DNA from: Prevotella sp.
GTDB lineage: Bacteria; Bacteroidota; Bacteroidia; Bacteroidales; Bacteroidaceae
DNA length: 64,000 bases
Reading direction: 5' to 3'
Assembly: GCA_016291085.1 (NCBI GenBank)
Contig: JAEEVW010000003.1
Location: 106,167-170,166, forward strand
Made by a program: the position numbers and the translations under genes. Positions 1 to 8,323 of this stretch are shown piece after piece. The notes under the pieces were generated by a model, which saw only the letters and a program-made list of their open reading frames with translations, ran no database searches and was not told where the DNA came from. Each line of letters starts with the position of its first letter. The stretch's first letter is position 1.

Positions 1-1
1 T

Positions 2-52
2 CCCTTCTCGGCCATCTACGTCGAAGGGCACGAGGTGCATAAGGAGATTTAA
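2..52 (+). CDS. 3' end of an unidentified gene (partial)
   Basis: Only the last 16 codons before a TAA stop lie inside the window; the translation ends in YVEGHEVHKEI. This is too short to assign to a family. The frame is inferred only from the stop and from the fact that the next gene on the same strand starts 26 bases later, separated by a heptamer array. It may be co-transcribed with the aldo/keto reductase that follows. Confidence 0.45.
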   Translation, partial: PFSAIYVEGHEVHKEI

Positions 53-81
53 GAATTGAGAATTGAGAATTGAGAATTATG
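53..81 (+). repeat. Heptamer array AATTGAG running into a start codon
   Basis: Three AATTGAG units (54-74) are followed by a variant unit AATTATG (75-81) whose last three bases are the start codon of the aldo/keto reductase. The same arrangement, including the following ATTACC, recurs at the cydB start (13756-13796). Confidence 0.85.
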
Positions 82-1497
82 ATTACCAAAAAGCATAATG
101 ATATAAGCCGTAGGAATTTCCTCAAGTTATTCGGCGGAGGAGCACTGGGCACTGCCGCTGTCCTTACGGGCTGCAAGTCGAAAACCGAGTCGAAGGCCGT
201 CGAGGAATACAAGCAACAGGTGGAGCCGCCCGTGGGCAAGATGACCTATCGCGAAAATCCCAAAAACCACGATAAGGTGTCGCTGCTGGGCTATGGCATG
301 ATGCGCCTGCCGTCGAAGACGGAGAATCAGGACGACTACGACCAGGAAATGATCAACCGCCAGGTGGACTATGCCATCGAGCACGGCGTAAACTATTTCG
401 ACACCTCTCCCGTCTACTGTCAGGGCAAGTCGGAAGCCTGCACGGGCATTGCGCTCAGTCGCCACAAGCGCGAAGAGTATTTCGTTGCCACGAAACTGTC
501 TAACTTCCACCCGTCGACGCAGAGTCGCGAGGCCAGCATTGCCATGTACCGGAAATCCATGCAGGACCTGCAGGTCGACTACATCGACTACTACCTGCTG
601 CACGCTGTGGGCGGTGGCATGAACGAGTTCAACAGCCGCTACCTCGACAATGGCATGATGGACTTCCTCTTGCAGGAGCGCGAGGCGGGGCGCATCCGCA
701 ACCTCGGATTCTCGTTCCACGGCTACAAAGAAGTGTTCGACGAGGTGCTGGCCATGCACGACAAGTACCACTGGGACTTCGTACAGATCGAGCTGAACTA
801 CCTGGACTGGGACTATGCCAACGAGATCAACAGCCGCAATGTCGATGCCAGCTACCTATACGAGGAGTTGCAGAAGAAAGGCATCCCTTCCGTCATCATG
901 GAACCCCTGCTGGGCGGACGTCTGGCCAACCTGCCACAGTATCTGGCTGCCGAGATGAAGAGTAAGGCTCCTGAGCGCAGCGTGGCCTCGTGGGCATTCC
1001 GCTATGCCGGTACCCCCGAGGGCGTGCTCACCGTGCTCAGCGGCATGACCTATATGGAACACCTGAAGGACAACCTGCTGTCCTACTGTCCGCTCGTTCC
1101 GCTGACGGTCCCCGAACAGGATTACCTGCAGCGCCAGGTGGCCGAGCGCATCGTGGGCTTGGAAAACATTCCCTGCAACGACTGCAAATACTGCATGCCC
1201 TGTCCCTACGGCATCGACATTCCTGCCATCTTCGTACACTATAACAAATGCAAGAACGACGGCACCCTGCCGCGTATGAAGATGGACGACGAGTACTTCA
1301 AGTTGCGTCGTAACTACCTGATAGGCTACGACCGTGCCGTGCCCAAGCTGCGCCAGGCTGACCACTGTATAAGTTGTGGACAGTGCGAACCGCACTGCCC
1401 ACAGAATATCCGCATTCCTCGCGAGCTGCAAAAGATCAGCCAGTTTGTCGAGGACCTGAAGCAAAACAAGGTTTTGGAGGAGGGCAAAGAGGCTTAG
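79..1497 (+). CDS. Aldo/keto reductase with C-terminal 4Fe-4S domain, Tat signal and lipobox
   Basis: A 472-residue protein starting at the ATG at 79; an in-frame TTG at 70 lies in the repeat array and is less likely. The N-terminus has a twin-arginine motif (SRRNFLKLFG) followed by a hydrophobic stretch and LTGC, so it is probably exported folded by Tat and may be lipid-anchored. The middle is an aldo/keto reductase TIM barrel (GVNYFDTSPVY near residue 110, then a KLSNF segment). The C-terminus carries two cysteine clusters of ferredoxin type, C366-C369-C372-C375 and C430-C433-C436-C440, enough for two 4Fe-4S clusters. This matches the COG1453-type 'predicted oxidoreductase of the aldo/keto reductase family'. 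The substrate is unknown. The gene overlaps the 3' end of the convergent esterase gene by four bases. Confidence 0.9.
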   Translation: MITKKHNDISRRNFLKLFGGGALGTAAVLTGCKSKTESKAVEEYKQQVEPPVGKMTYRENPKNHDKVSLLGYGMMRLPSKTENQDDYDQEMINRQVDYAIEHGVNYFDTSPVYCQGKSEACTGIALSRHKREEYFVATKLSNFHPSTQSREASIAMYRKSMQDLQVDYIDYYLLHAVGGGMNEFNSRYLDNGMMDFLLQEREAGRIRNLGFSFHGYKEVFDEVLAMHDKYHWDFVQIELNYLDWDYANEINSRNVDASYLYEELQKKGIPSVIMEPLLGGRLANLPQYLAAEMKSKAPERSVASWAFRYAGTPEGVLTVLSGMTYMEHLKDNLLSYCPLVPLTVPEQDYLQRQVAERIVGLENIPCNDCKYCMPCPYGIDIPAIFVHYNKCKNDGTLPRMKMDDEYFKLRRNYLIGYDRAVPKLRQADHCISCGQCEPHCPQNIRIPRELQKISQFVEDLKQNKVLEEGKEA

Positions 1498-3461
1498 AAG
1501 CCTCCACCGCCTCCGAAACCGCCACCGAAGCCACCGCCTCCGCCGAAGCCTCCACCAAAGTTAGGCATCTCGGGGGCTGGTTCTTTACCTATCTTCAGCA
1601 ACAGCTTCACCAGAGCCCTGCGGCGCTGCGACCACGTCGGATAGTCATCGGCACGCAGCACACGGGGTTCCATGCCAGGCATCCTCATGCCACCCTGCCC
1701 CATGAAGTCCATCGAGCTCGTCGTCATGACCACGGTTTTCGTCTTTCCCTCAGCCTGCATCTTGTCGGCAATGGCGTCGGCACCACCCACCTTGAACCAG
1801 CTCTCCATGGTGTCGTTCTCGCCGGGAACCAGCTGGATAAACACAGGCATCGTGAATCCACCGCCTCTCATGGAGGCGTTCATGGGCATCATATACCAGG
1901 CCTCCTGTCTGTCCACGTCGTACGATGTATGTCCGTGCTGGATATCGCCCTGCTGGGCAAAGCTGAACGGTCCGTAGGGGTTGTCGGCCACACTGTATTT
2001 GAATCCTCTGTCGGGCGACAGATACATGTTGCTGGGGTCAGCCACACGCATGCCGTCCACCACAAAGCAATATTTGAAGGTCTCCGTCACGAAGTCTTCC
2101 ATCTTCACGCTCCAAACACCGTCGGAGTCCTTCTCCATCGCCAGCACGTCGGGCAGAATCTCGCATTCCAGCTCCACCTTCTCGGCATCGGGGGCCTTGA
2201 AACGGAACGTGATGCTCTCCTCGGTATATTCCGGCGAGATGATGGGACGCGGGAACAGACGGGCCATCACGCCCGGCGTAAACTGCTGTTCCTGACCGGT
2301 CTTGGCAGGGGCCGGCTGACCGGCAGCCATGGCAGCCTCCGAGGCCTTCTTGTTGAACAGCAGGGGCAGGGTCTTCGACAGGAAGTACTTCGCATTCATC
2401 CACGTGTGTCCGAACTTGTCGCTGGTAAACTCCTTCACGCTGCGGATGCCCTTCTTGTCCAGAAACTCCATGTAGTCGCGGGCATTGCCGTACAGGAAGT
2501 CGTCGGTGCCCACACCCAGCCAGAACAGGCGGATCTTCTTGTTCGTCTCCTCGGCCTGGTCGTACACGTTGGGGATATCCGTCGACGTAAACGAGCTGTA
2601 GGAACACAGGTAGGCAAACTTGTCGAGATTCGCCAGACCGTTGTACAGCGCCTGATTGCCGCCACGCGAGAAACCGCCGATGGCACGGTGCTCGCGGTTG
2701 GCATCCGTGCGGTAGTTCTTGTCGATGTAGGGCATCAGGTCCTCAATCAGGTCCTTGCTGAACACGTCGCCACCGAATTGCACCTGGGGCGCGCCGGAAG
2801 CGCTCTCGGCCTTCGCGGGCTTCAGCTTCGAGGGGTTACCGTAGGGCAACACGACAATCATCTCCTTGGCGGCTTTCTCGGCCAGCAGATTGTCCAGGAT
2901 ATAGTTCACGCGACCCACCTTGTAGTACACCTCCTCCGTGTCCGTCGTACCGCTGATCAGGTAGAACACGGGGTACTTCTTCTGGAAATTGGTCATGTAC
3001 GTCGGTGGCAGATACACCACGGCCTGATTCGTAGCCCCCAGGCTCTTCGAATAGTAGTGCACATACTCCAACCTGCCGTGGGGCACGTCCTTGATGTCGT
3101 GCGCCAGCGTGCCGTTGCCGGGAATCTCCAGCAGGCTGTTCTTGAAGCCTTCATTCGGGAAGTACTGGTCGTTCTCGGGGTCCATCACACTGATGCCGTC
3201 CACCACAAAGCAGTAGGGATACATGTCGGGGGCGGCAGGGCCCAGCGTGGCCGTCCACAGGCCCGTCTTCTCGTCGCGCGTCATGGGCTTACGGCCTGCA
3301 AACTGCACGTCCACCAGCACCTCCTTGGCATGGTCGTTCTGGTAGGTGAATGTCACCGTGCCGTCCTCGTTACACTGAATCGATCTCGGCGTCTGTTGCT
3401 GTCCCCAGCCACAAACTGCCAAACATGCAGCAAATGCTGCTAAAAACAATCTCTGTTTCAT
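1494..3461 (-). CDS. Secreted esterase (esterase D/ferulic-acid-esterase-like) with a decayed second module
   Basis: A 655-residue protein with a Sec signal peptide (MKQRLFLAAFAACLAVCGWG). An N-terminal early-set/CBM48-like domain (about 25-120) precedes an alpha/beta-hydrolase esterase domain (about 125-375) with the nucleophile elbow GFSRGG (S265) and a candidate catalytic histidine in KFGHTW. A second early-set domain (about 400-500) follows, then a shortened esterase-like segment without a GxSxG motif. The C-terminus is a glycine/phenylalanine tail of GGGFGGGG type encoded by short DNA repeats. The family includes acetyl and feruloyl esterases acting on plant cell-wall polysaccharides; substrate is inferred only. 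The start codon overlaps the stop of the upstream flavoprotein gene (ATGA), implying translational coupling. Confidence 0.88.
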   Translation of the reverse strand: MKQRLFLAAFAACLAVCGWGQQQTPRSIQCNEDGTVTFTYQNDHAKEVLVDVQFAGRKPMTRDEKTGLWTATLGPAAPDMYPYCFVVDGISVMDPENDQYFPNEGFKNSLLEIPGNGTLAHDIKDVPHGRLEYVHYYSKSLGATNQAVVYLPPTYMTNFQKKYPVFYLISGTTDTEEVYYKVGRVNYILDNLLAEKAAKEMIVVLPYGNPSKLKPAKAESASGAPQVQFGGDVFSKDLIEDLMPYIDKNYRTDANREHRAIGGFSRGGNQALYNGLANLDKFAYLCSYSSFTSTDIPNVYDQAEETNKKIRLFWLGVGTDDFLYGNARDYMEFLDKKGIRSVKEFTSDKFGHTWMNAKYFLSKTLPLLFNKKASEAAMAAGQPAPAKTGQEQQFTPGVMARLFPRPIISPEYTEESITFRFKAPDAEKVELECEILPDVLAMEKDSDGVWSVKMEDFVTETFKYCFVVDGMRVADPSNMYLSPDRGFKYSVADNPYGPFSFAQQGDIQHGHTSYDVDRQEAWYMMPMNASMRGGGFTMPVFIQLVPGENDTMESWFKVGGADAIADKMQAEGKTKTVVMTTSSMDFMGQGGMRMPGMEPRVLRADDYPTWSQRRRALVKLLLKIGKEPAPEMPNFGGGFGGGGGFGGGFGGGGGF

Positions 3462-4690
3462 TGCGTAATAAAGTTTATGTTGTTAGTTAGTAAATGATTG
3501 TCTTCTAATGACTTACAAATGCTGCAGGCAACCGTGTAGGCGGTAGTCCAGGCTGCCTGGAAATTGAACCCGCCCGTCACTCCGTCAATGTCCAGCACCT
3601 CGCCGGCAAAATACAGGCGGGGCACGTGGCGGCTCTCCAGCGTCGCCGGATTGACGGCCTTCAGCGCGATGCCGCCACAGGTCACGAATTCATCCTTGAA
3701 CGGCGCACGTCCTACCATCTGCAGCGTGTCGTTCACCAGCACGTTCACCAGCCGGTTCACATCCTTTTTGTTCAGTTCCGACCACCGAATCGTGGCGCGC
3801 CCTGCCAGCGCCTTCTCTGACAGATAGGCCCACAGGCGTTGCTGCACACCAAAGGGATTACACGTCGTCAGCTGTTTCTGCGGCTCACGCACCGCCATTT
3901 CCTGCAGCGCCGCCTGCACCTCGGCCTCGTTCTGCTGCACCCAGTTGACGCTCAGCGCAGCCTGATAGCCGGCATCAGCCAGATGACGTGCCGCATAGCT
4001 CGACAGTCGCAGCGCTACCGGCCCGCTCAGTCCCCAGTGGGTAATCAGCAGTGCGCCCTCGGCACGCAGCTTCGTGCCCTGAATGTGCACTTCAGCATTG
4101 TCCACCACCAGCCCCATCAGTTCGTGCAGGCGGGTGTCGTCTGTCGACAGCGAGAACAGCGACGGCACGGGCGCTTCCGTCTCGTGCCCCAGCTGCGCCA
4201 GCCATCGCAGACCCTCGCCCTTCGGTGAACCGCCCGTGGTGACGGCCACGAAGTCGTAGTCGCGCAAGTCTGAAAGCGACTGCACCTTCACCCCTTTCCG
4301 AATCCTGATGCCGTAGCGTCGGGCCAGTGCCAGGAAACAGTCGATGATGGCGTGCGAGTCCTGCGCCTGCGGAAACACGCACTCATCGTCCTGCGTCACC
4401 AGCGGCACCCCGTGCTGCTCGAACCAGCGGTAGGCATCCTCATGGTCGAACACGTTAAACAGCCGTTTCATCAGCCTATGGCCCCTGGGGTACACCTGCG
4501 ACAGGTCGCTGACCCCGGCAAACGAGTTGGTACAGTTGCAGCGTCCGCCGCCGCTCACCTCCACCTTCGCCAGCACCCGCGGGCTACGCTCGAAGATGGT
4601 CACCTCCATCTCGGGCACCATCTCCTTCAGGTTCACAGCCAGGAAAAATCCCGCTGCACCGCCTCCCACGATTGCTGTCTTAGTTGCCAT
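3458..4690 (-). CDS. HI0933-family NAD(P)/FAD-dependent oxidoreductase
   Basis: A 410-residue flavoprotein of the HI0933/BaiN-like family. The N-terminus has the FAD-binding GGGAAGFFLA dinucleotide fold and the family signature VSGGGRCNCTN (about residues 46-56); the C-terminus has a second FAD contact, YFAGEVLDIDGVTGGFNFQAA. Family members are cytoplasmic; physiological substrates are mostly unknown, though some reduce bile-acid intermediates. It is the first gene of a leftward pair with the esterase, overlapping by four bases. A promoter-like TATCTTTG lies about 40 bases upstream. Confidence 0.92.
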   Translation of the reverse strand: MATKTAIVGGGAAGFFLAVNLKEMVPEMEVTIFERSPRVLAKVEVSGGGRCNCTNSFAGVSDLSQVYPRGHRLMKRLFNVFDHEDAYRWFEQHGVPLVTQDDECVFPQAQDSHAIIDCFLALARRYGIRIRKGVKVQSLSDLRDYDFVAVTTGGSPKGEGLRWLAQLGHETEAPVPSLFSLSTDDTRLHELMGLVVDNAEVHIQGTKLRAEGALLITHWGLSGPVALRLSSYAARHLADAGYQAALSVNWVQQNEAEVQAALQEMAVREPQKQLTTCNPFGVQQRLWAYLSEKALAGRATIRWSELNKKDVNRLVNVLVNDTLQMVGRAPFKDEFVTCGGIALKAVNPATLESRHVPRLYFAGEVLDIDGVTGGFNFQAAWTTAYTVACSICKSLEDNHLLTNNINFITQ

Positions 4691-4729
4691 AAGTCGTTAG
4701 ATATAATACGCTTTTCTGATTATCAGGGG

Positions 4730-4737
4730 CAAAGATA
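4730..4737 (-). promoter_or_regulatory. -7 element TATCTTTG for the HI0933/esterase pair
   Basis: On the minus strand TATCTTTG fits the Bacteroidetes TAnnTTTG element and lies 40 bases upstream of the start codon. No good TTG sits at the -33 position, so strength is uncertain. On that strand it is preceded by AATTCG, like the extended promoter class described under findings. Confidence 0.55.
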
Positions 4738-4750
4738 CGAATTATTTATC

Positions 4751-4778
4751 AATTATCAGTTGTCAATTATCAATTATT
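4751..4778 (+). repeat. Heptamer array AATTATC
   Basis: Four heptamers (AATTATC, AGTTGTC, AATTATC, AATTATT) lie between divergent promoters, upstream of mltG. Confidence 0.75.
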
Positions 4779-4789
4779 TTGTAACTTTG
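4760..4789 (+). promoter_or_regulatory. mltG promoter (TTG, 19 bases, TAACTTTG)
   Basis: TTG at 4760-4762, a 19-base spacer and TAACTTTG at 4782-4789 match the Bacteroidetes housekeeping promoter. The mltG start is 22 bases downstream, so the leader is short. Confidence 0.75.
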
Positions 4790-4811
4790 CAGCGTATTTG
4801 CAGAAACGAAG

Positions 4812-5837
4812 ATGAAAAAATTGAATTCAAAAGTCTATTTATATGTGGCTGTAGTGGGTTTGCTGCTCGTGGCGGGACTGGTGGGATTCCACCTGATGGC
4901 TACTGTCTCGGGAAGCGAGAGCACCGTATACCTGTATATTGACGACGACGACACGCAGGACAGCGTACTGGTGAAGCTGCAACCGCTGACGTCGACGACA
5001 GGTTTTGCCAGCCTGTCGACCCTGCTGCGCCACAGCAGCTACAGCGAGCACGTTCGCAGCGGACGCTATGCCATAGAACCCGGCGACGGGCCCATCACGG
5101 TGTTCCGCCGTCTGAAGAACGGACAGCAGTCGTCGTTCAACCTGACCATCCCCGAGGTGCGCACGATGGACCGTCTGGCCGCCGTGCTGGGTCAGAAACT
5201 GATGCTGGACTCGGCGACCATTGCCGATGCGCTGTACAGCGAGGAGATGTGCCAGCAGTATGGTTACGACACGACGACGATTGCGGCGCTGTTCGTGCCC
5301 AACACGTACGACGTGTATTGGAACATGAGCGTGGACAAACTGTTGGAGCGTATGCAGAAGGAGCACGACCGATTCTGGGAGGGCACGCGTGAGGCCAAGG
5401 CAGCGCAGATGCAGCTGACACCCGTGGAGATTTGCACGCTGGCGAGCATCATCGACGAGGAGACGGCAAACAATGCCGAGAAGCCCATGATAGCCGGCAT
5501 GTACCTGAACCGTCTGAAGCAGAACATGCCCCTGCAGGCCGATCCGACCATCAAGTTTGCCTTGAAGCAGTTCGAGTTGAAGCGTATCTGGCAGAAACTG
5601 CTCACCATCGATTCGCCTTACAACACCTATAGGAATGAGGGTCTGCCTCCCGGCCCCATCAAGATTGCCTCGATCAAGGGCATCGACGCCGTGCTGAATG
5701 CGGTGGACCACGACTACTTGTATATGTGTGCCAAGGAGGATTTCTCGGGTACGCACAATTTCGCCACGACGTATCAGGAACACCTGAAGAACGCAGCACG
5801 CTATGCCAAAGCGCTGAACGAAAGGGGAATCAAGTAG
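4812..5837 (+). CDS. mltG: Endolytic peptidoglycan transglycosylase MltG
   Basis: A 341-residue YceG-like protein. A single N-terminal membrane segment (about residues 9-30) anchors it in the inner membrane facing the periplasm. A LysM-like region (SGRYAIEPGDGPITVFRRLKNG) precedes the catalytic domain with LASIIDEETA; E217, the glutamate before threonine, is the likely catalytic residue by analogy with other lytic transglycosylases. The closing motif SPYNTYRNEGLPPGPI is a family hallmark. MltG cleaves nascent glycan strands and sets chain length. It has its own promoter and converges on the exporter operon, overlapping the last permease gene by eight bases. Confidence 0.95.
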   Translation: MKKLNSKVYLYVAVVGLLLVAGLVGFHLMATVSGSESTVYLYIDDDDTQDSVLVKLQPLTSTTGFASLSTLLRHSSYSEHVRSGRYAIEPGDGPITVFRRLKNGQQSSFNLTIPEVRTMDRLAAVLGQKLMLDSATIADALYSEEMCQQYGYDTTTIAALFVPNTYDVYWNMSVDKLLERMQKEHDRFWEGTREAKAAQMQLTPVEICTLASIIDEETANNAEKPMIAGMYLNRLKQNMPLQADPTIKFALKQFELKRIWQKLLTIDSPYNTYRNEGLPPGPIKIASIKGIDAVLNAVDHDYLYMCAKEDFSGTHNFATTYQEHLKNAARYAKALNERGIK

Positions 5838-7086
5838 TTTTCTCGGACTGACGCTGCTGGCGGTTTTTCTTCAGGAAGCGCAGACGGTTCAGTGCCTGTC
5901 TGCGGGCACGGTAGATCTGGAAGCGATAGACGCACAGCGTCAAGAAGAAGTAGCATGCCACATGAATCCATAGGATGCGATACTCCGTGAGCACGTCGCC
6001 CAGACTGGCTCCCATGGAGTTCAATCGCACATAAGCTCGGGCGCCAAACGTGGAGGGGAACAGCCAGCTGACACCCTGCCACATGCCCGGAATGTTGGAC
6101 TGGGGCCAGGAGACACCCGTCATGAACAAAAGCGGAATGGACACGAAGACCATGAGCAACATGACATTCTCGCGATATTTCACCATGCACGACACCATCA
6201 TGCCAAAGAAGATGCACGCCAGCACGTAGGGAATCATCAGCACCAGGAGCGTAGGGCCACTGGCCAGCTGCGGGAAGTGGAACAGTCGCGGCACGATAAC
6301 GACCAGCCAGGCGCCCATGACAGCATAAATCATCAGGTAGCACATGGCCTTGCCCAGCACGATGGGCAGCGTCTTGTTGTAACGGGAGTCACCCACGGGA
6401 ATCAGGTTGCGATAGGCATTCTCGTCGCGGGCAGTACCTGCCGCAAGACCAATGCCCAGCACCAGTGTCTGTTGCAGAATGAGCATCAGCACGGCAGGCA
6501 GGATGAACGAGCCGTAACCACCCTGGGGATTGAAGATTGGCACATCGGCATAGTCCAGCGGGCGGGCGGCAATGGCCTCCTCGCGGGCTGTATACTGCCG
6601 GCTCAGCTTCGTCTGGATCTGCTGTCCCATCTCCAAACTCACCAGGCGCGCCGTCTGGAAGATGGCCTTGTAGGTGAGCATGAGACTCATGTCGCAATAG
6701 ACGCTGATGACGCCCTGCTCCATGCGCAGCACATTGGTCTCGAAATCGCTGGGAATGAGATAGACGCCCTTAACCAGCTGACGGCTTACCAACGACTTCG
6801 CCTCGTCCAGGTCCTGTGCATAATAAGCCACGCGGACGTCGGCAGAAGCGTCGCACATATGGATGAACTGTCGCGACAGCGCGGAGTGCGACTGGTCGAC
6901 GACACAGACGGGCACGTCGTGTACCGTCTCGTTGTTATAGATCCACGAGTAGAGCAAAGGATAGACCAGCGGCACGATGATGAAGAAGATGAGCACACCC
7001 TCGTCCTTCACCACCTGCGTCATTTCCTTTCGCCAGATGTAGCAGGCATTCTCTATGTCTTTATATAAATTACGGAATATAGACAT
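5830..7086 (-). CDS. ABC-2 type permease (second of pair)
   Basis: A 418-residue membrane protein in the YhhJ/YbhR-like ABC-2 family. One transmembrane segment near the N-terminus (VLIFFIIVPLVYPLLYSWIY) is followed by a large extracytoplasmic domain and five or so C-terminal membrane segments, the standard layout. The ATG at 7086 (MSIFRNLYK) is preferred over an ATG five codons upstream because it gives the usual amphipathic start. It overlaps the end of the preceding permease gene by 17 bases and is the last gene of the leftward exporter operon. No ATP-binding subunit is encoded in the operon. Confidence 0.88.
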   Translation of the reverse strand: MSIFRNLYKDIENACYIWRKEMTQVVKDEGVLIFFIIVPLVYPLLYSWIYNNETVHDVPVCVVDQSHSALSRQFIHMCDASADVRVAYYAQDLDEAKSLVSRQLVKGVYLIPSDFETNVLRMEQGVISVYCDMSLMLTYKAIFQTARLVSLEMGQQIQTKLSRQYTAREEAIAARPLDYADVPIFNPQGGYGSFILPAVLMLILQQTLVLGIGLAAGTARDENAYRNLIPVGDSRYNKTLPIVLGKAMCYLMIYAVMGAWLVVIVPRLFHFPQLASGPTLLVLMIPYVLACIFFGMMVSCMVKYRENVMLLMVFVSIPLLFMTGVSWPQSNIPGMWQGVSWLFPSTFGARAYVRLNSMGASLGDVLTEYRILWIHVACYFFLTLCVYRFQIYRARRQALNRLRFLKKNRQQRQSEKTT

Positions 7087-8242
7087 AAGTGAGCATTGCA
7101 TTCTTTATTTTCCCCACCACGAGCCAGGGCAGCAGCATGAATGCCGCCAGGGCAGCCAAGTGGAACCACGCCTCGATGAGCGGGAAGCCGTTGAAGACGC
7201 AGATTTGATATATCATATAGTAATGGCGCAGAGGGAACAGCCACGACAGCGACTGCAGCGGGCCGTCCATGCCCATCACCGGGAATGCGGAACCAGCCAT
7301 CGAGATGCTCAGCACGGCCCATAACGAGCAGATGCTCAGCGACATACGTAACGACGGCAGCAGTCCGAAGGCGAAGATGCCAAAGCCCTGACAGGCCAAC
7401 ACATGCATCAGTCCCAGCAGGACCAACATCCACGGGCTGCCCAAATGTGGGAATTCAAGCACGTAGAACACATAGTATTCGTAGCCGTAGACAATGGCCA
7501 GCCAGATGAGCGTCTGGGGCAGGAATTTCCCCAGCAATGCCGTCATTATATGGTTATCGGCCATCTCGAGCCAACGCTTCGACGAACTGAACTTCAGCTC
7601 TGTACCCAGCGAATAAGCTGAAATCAGGAAGATGAACAGCATGATCATGCCAGGCACAATCATCGTCGTCAGATAGGAATTATAGCTGGTCCACGGGTTG
7701 GCAATCTGGTGCAAGTCCAGCGTGACGGGTTGCAGGAACGTCATGATCTGCTTGTCTGTAAAACCCTTAGCACGCATCGTCGCTTGTCCGACGGCAGCAG
7801 AACCCAGTGTCGAGATGGTCTTCAAATCCTTCATCAACAGCGCGCCAGCGGCCAGCGTTGTATAGGAGTAATAGTAGGATATCTTGGGTTGGCGGGATGA
7901 CAACAGCTTCTCGGTAGTACCCTTGGGAATATAGAGGAATCCGTAGATTTCGTTGCGCTGAATGGCTCGGCGGGCCTCAGCGACACTGGGATAGTGGGCC
8001 ACAATGCGCGACATCTGAAAGCCGTCCAGCCGTTGCGACAGCGAGCGCGACGTGGAGGTATTGTCCAAGTCAACAATACCCACAGGCATACTGGTAGGCA
8101 GGCCGTCGTCCATCAGCGAGGTGAAGAAGAACATCACCAGCAACGGAAACAGCACCATGCAGAAGCGGTAGATGTGATTCTGACGCAGAATCAGCAACTC
8201 GCGCATCATGATATCGTATATCTGCCTAAGCCTCACGCCCAT
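7070..8242 (-). CDS. ABC-2 type permease (first of pair)
   Basis: A 390-residue ABC-2 permease with the same layout as its downstream neighbour: N-terminal membrane segment (FCMVLFPLLVMFFFTSLM), a periplasmic domain of about 140 residues (VGIVDLDNTSTSRSLSQRL) and a C-terminal membrane bundle ending in LPWLVVGKIKN. Two such permeases probably form the heterodimeric inner-membrane channel of a tripartite exporter with the HlyD-type adaptor and TolC-type outer-membrane protein encoded just upstream. The substrate is unknown; related systems export drugs, lipids or polymers. Confidence 0.88.
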   Translation of the reverse strand: MGVRLRQIYDIMMRELLILRQNHIYRFCMVLFPLLVMFFFTSLMDDGLPTSMPVGIVDLDNTSTSRSLSQRLDGFQMSRIVAHYPSVAEARRAIQRNEIYGFLYIPKGTTEKLLSSRQPKISYYYSYTTLAAGALLMKDLKTISTLGSAAVGQATMRAKGFTDKQIMTFLQPVTLDLHQIANPWTSYNSYLTTMIVPGMIMLFIFLISAYSLGTELKFSSSKRWLEMADNHIMTALLGKFLPQTLIWLAIVYGYEYYVFYVLEFPHLGSPWMLVLLGLMHVLACQGFGIFAFGLLPSLRMSLSICSLWAVLSISMAGSAFPVMGMDGPLQSLSWLFPLRHYYMIYQICVFNGFPLIEAWFHLAALAAFMLLPWLVVGKIKNAMLTYVYIP

Positions 8243-8253
8243 AGTTTATCGCT

Positions 8254-8323
8254 TATCACTTATCACTCATCACTCATCACTCATCACTTATCACTTATCA
8301 CTCATCACTTATCACTCATCACT
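8254..8323 (-). repeat. Ten-unit heptamer array (T/C)ATCACT
   Basis: Ten perfect-length heptamers, each TATCACT or CATCACT, fill nearly the whole gap between the HlyD gene and the first permease gene. The HlyD stop codon (8319-8321) lies inside the last unit, so the array runs into the coding sequence. Confidence 0.92.

Noticed and set aside
1374..3443. A 689-codon plus-strand frame opposite the esterase gene
   Set aside because: It is rich in His/Val/Leu and lacks a motif; the esterase on the other strand has signal peptide and catalytic Ser.
8254..8323. A CRISPR-like array
   Set aside because: Units are only seven bases with no spacers; it is a plain tandem array.
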